The notes under the pieces: generated by a model
Told to the model about the DNA's origin: nothing
The model's input: only the letters and a program-made list of their open reading frames with translations
Databases searched by the model: none
Translations under genes and position numbers: made by a program
In this document: positions 14,263 to 15,471 of the stretch, one piece after another
How the letters are laid out: each line of letters begins with the position of its first letter
Numbering within the stretch: the first letter of the stretch is position 1
NCBI GenBank assembly: GCA_946885765.1
Contig: CAMPHD010000033.1
Location: 1-15,471, forward strand
Length of the DNA stretch: 15,471 bases
Direction: 5' to 3'
Source of the DNA: an uncultured Thalassospira sp.
Lineage (GTDB): Bacteria > Pseudomonadota > Alphaproteobacteria > Rhodospirillales_A > Thalassospiraceae

Positions 14263-14290
14263 CAAAAAGAACCCGCCCAAAAGGGCGGGT
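14263..14290 (-). terminator. Intrinsic terminator of the SDR/enoyl-CoA hydratase operon
   Basis: On the minus strand, ACCCGCCC, the loop TTTT and GGGCGGGT form a perfect 8-bp GC stem (14271-14290), followed by TCTTTTTGG (14262-14270 read in reverse). This is a classical terminator 92 bases beyond the SDR stop codon. It lies 12 bases from the opposing plus-strand terminator, so the two converging units are insulated from each other. Confidence 0.9.
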
Positions 14291-14382
14291 CGAGTTCAGC
14301 GGGCGAGTGGGACCTGATCCCGAATGAAATCAGATCCCGATGACGTCAGGGCACACACTCCCCAACGCCGACGAAAAAGGGT

Positions 14383-15276
14383 TCAGGCGGCCTTGCGTGT
14401 TGCGGACAGTTTTTCAAGAAGCTGGGCGACGGCCGGATCGTTTTTGCCGTTTCGGTCCAGTTCAAGGAAGAAATCCGGATAGGGGGCCTTGCCCGGTGTC
14501 AGGTTGTAGGGTTCGAAATCCGTGATCCCGATGGCTTCGAGCACGCTTTCATCGGTGAAGAAACCACCGGTAACGTCGCGCGCGGGGGATGTCAGGATGG
14601 CGTGCGCGGCATCGGCAAGGATTTCGGGGCTACGTGCGCGACCCTGTTCAAGACCGGGGATCATGTTAAGGGCGGCGGTTTCGATCACGGTGACGGGCCA
14701 AAGCGAATTAACAGCGACACCTTCATCGGCGAATTCCGCAGCAAGACCCAGCGTCACAAGGCTCATACCGTATTTCGAAATCGTATAGGCGGTGTGGTTG
14801 GCAAACCATTGTGCCGACAGGTTGGGCGGGGGCGACATGGTCAGGATATGCGGGTTGTCCGATTTCATCAGATGCGGCAGGCAGGCCTGCGCACAGGCGA
14901 AACTGGCCCGCGTGTTGACCTGATACATCAGGTCAAACCGTTTCATCGGTGTTTGCAGGGTCGGGGTCAGGTTGATCGCGCTGGCATTGTTGATCAGGAT
15001 GTCGATCCCGCCAAAGGTTTCAACGGTTCTGGCAACGGCATCGGCGATCTGGTCTTCTTCGCGGATATCGGTTTTAAGGGCAAGTGCCCTGCCACCGGCT
15101 TCCTCGATCTCGGCGGCGGCACTGTGAATGGTGCCTGGCAGTTTGGGATGGGGTTCATCGGTTTTGGCGATGATTGCGACATTTGCCCCGTCGCGTGCCG
15201 CACGCAGCGCGATTGCCTTGCCGATCCCGCGCGATGCGCCGGTGATGAACAGTGTTTTGCCAGCTAAACCTGCCAT
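14383..15276 (-). CDS. Short-chain dehydrogenase/reductase, HSDL2-like
   Basis: This is a cytoplasmic NAD(P)(H)-dependent oxidoreductase of the SDR superfamily (297 residues). The Rossmann dinucleotide motif TGASRGIG is at residues 12-19 and the structural motif NNAS at 96-99. Catalytic Ser148 lies in LTMSPPPNLS, and Tyr164 and Lys168 form AYTISK. The MSPPPNLSAQWFANHTAYTISKYGMS block is characteristic of the branch that includes hydroxysteroid dehydrogenase-like protein 2 (HSDL2), a peroxisomal fatty-acid-related protein in animals. The C-terminal 60 residues (FEPYNLTPGKAPYPDFFLELD) extend past the core fold, as in that group. AGGGAA lies about 8 bases upstream of the ATG. It starts 21 bases after an enoyl-CoA hydratase/isomerase-family gene on the same strand, which supports a role in acyl-CoA, fatty acid or isoprenoid breakdown. 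The exact substrate is unknown. Confidence 0.92.
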   Translation of the reverse strand: MAGLAGKTLFITGASRGIGKAIALRAARDGANVAIIAKTDEPHPKLPGTIHSAAAEIEEAGGRALALKTDIREEDQIADAVARTVETFGGIDILINNASAINLTPTLQTPMKRFDLMYQVNTRASFACAQACLPHLMKSDNPHILTMSPPPNLSAQWFANHTAYTISKYGMSLVTLGLAAEFADEGVAVNSLWPVTVIETAALNMIPGLEQGRARSPEILADAAHAILTSPARDVTGGFFTDESVLEAIGITDFEPYNLTPGKAPYPDFFLELDRNGKNDPAVAQLLEKLSATRKAA

Positions 15277-15297
15277 GATTTTCTTCCCTGAATTTTC

Positions 15298-15471
15298 TTA
15301 TGATTTGCCAAATTGCGGGCTGCGTTTTTCAACAAAGGCGCTGACACCTTCGCGGAAATCGTGGCTTACGGCGCAATCGGCGAAGGCGGCGGCTTCGCGC
15401 GCCAATTGTTTTGCCAGATCGTTTTCGGGTGCGGTGTTAAGCAACGCCTTGGTGCGGGCAAGGGCATCGCG
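15298..15471 (-). CDS. Enoyl-CoA hydratase/isomerase family protein, C-terminal fragment (partial)
   Basis: The minus strand is open from the window edge to a TAA at 15298-15300, giving 57 residues. They show the last helices of a crotonase-fold protein. The ending HDFREGVSAFVEKRSPQFGKS is the standard 'S.DF.EGV.AF.EKR.P.F' tail of enoyl-CoA hydratases and isomerases. The preceding ALARTKALLNTA...LAKQLAREAAAFADCAVS matches the helix that usually reads 'ALAxTKxLLN...LxxxLxxEAxxFAxxxxSxDxxEG'. The oxyanion-hole and catalytic residues are outside the window. It is the gene immediately upstream of the SDR (21-base gap), so both probably work in beta-oxidation-type acyl-CoA metabolism. Confidence 0.88.
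   Translation of the reverse strand, partial: RDALARTKALLNTAPENDLAKQLAREAAAFADCAVSHDFREGVSAFVEKRSPQFGKS

Noticed and set aside
1..15471. CRISPR array, tRNA/rRNA genes, transposase or phage module
   Set aside because: No regularly spaced long repeats, tRNA-like cloverleaf, or mobile-element protein was seen on either strand.

Overview
The window looks like a chromosomal segment of an alphaproteobacterium, probably a marine Rhodospirillales member such as Thalassospira. This rests on moderate GC, alphaproteobacterial-looking proteins, and the co-occurrence of tripartite tricarboxylate transporters, FCD-type GntR regulators and opgG/opgH. The genus is a guess from general resemblance, not a database match. 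I saw no insertion sequence, phage gene, tRNA, rRNA or CRISPR array, and coding density is high.

Region 1 (1-2633, plus strand) is the 3' end of a small-molecule uptake and catabolism operon. It holds the last 36 codons of a probable polysaccharide-deacetylase-family hydrolase, two spermidine/putrescine-type ABC permeases (PotB-like and PotC-like), and an Asp/Glu/hydantoin racemase-family enzyme whose start codon overlaps the preceding stop. The ATPase and solute-binding protein of the transporter must lie elsewhere, probably upstream. Deacetylase-fold hydrolases and this racemase family both include allantoin/hydantoin enzymes, so a cyclic-ureide substrate is a reasonable hypothesis.

Region 2 (2653-4250, minus strand) holds a FadR-subfamily GntR repressor and, upstream of it on the same strand, a TauE/SafE permease. 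A 259-bp divergent intergenic region (4251-4509) separates them from region 3. It is rich in repeated motifs: AACCAAT/ATTGGTT half-sites near both ends and four TAATCWG heptamers in the middle.

Region 3 (4510-9157, plus strand) is a tight operon, tctC-tctB-tctA followed by a cytoplasmic member of the gamma-glutamyltransferase (Ntn-hydrolase) family. It ends at a clear intrinsic terminator (9206-9236). The likely logic is that a carboxylate or amide is captured by TctC, imported by TctAB and hydrolysed inside the cell by the GGT-like enzyme, under control of the neighbouring GntR protein. The GGT-like enzyme seems to lack the usual glutamate-binding residues, so its substrate may not be a gamma-glutamyl compound.

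Region 4 (9498-13536, plus strand) is opgG-opgH (mdoGH), for synthesis of osmoregulated periplasmic glucans. OpgG carries an unusual Pro/Ala/Thr/Glu-rich segment of about 90 residues after its signal peptide. OpgH is short at its N terminus compared with E. coli. A small, cysteine-containing protein of unknown function follows (13676-14158) with its own terminator.

Region 5 (14263-15471, minus strand) is the downstream part of an acyl-CoA/lipid-type operon: the C terminus of an enoyl-CoA hydratase/isomerase, an HSDL2-like short-chain dehydrogenase, and a strong terminator facing the plus-strand one.
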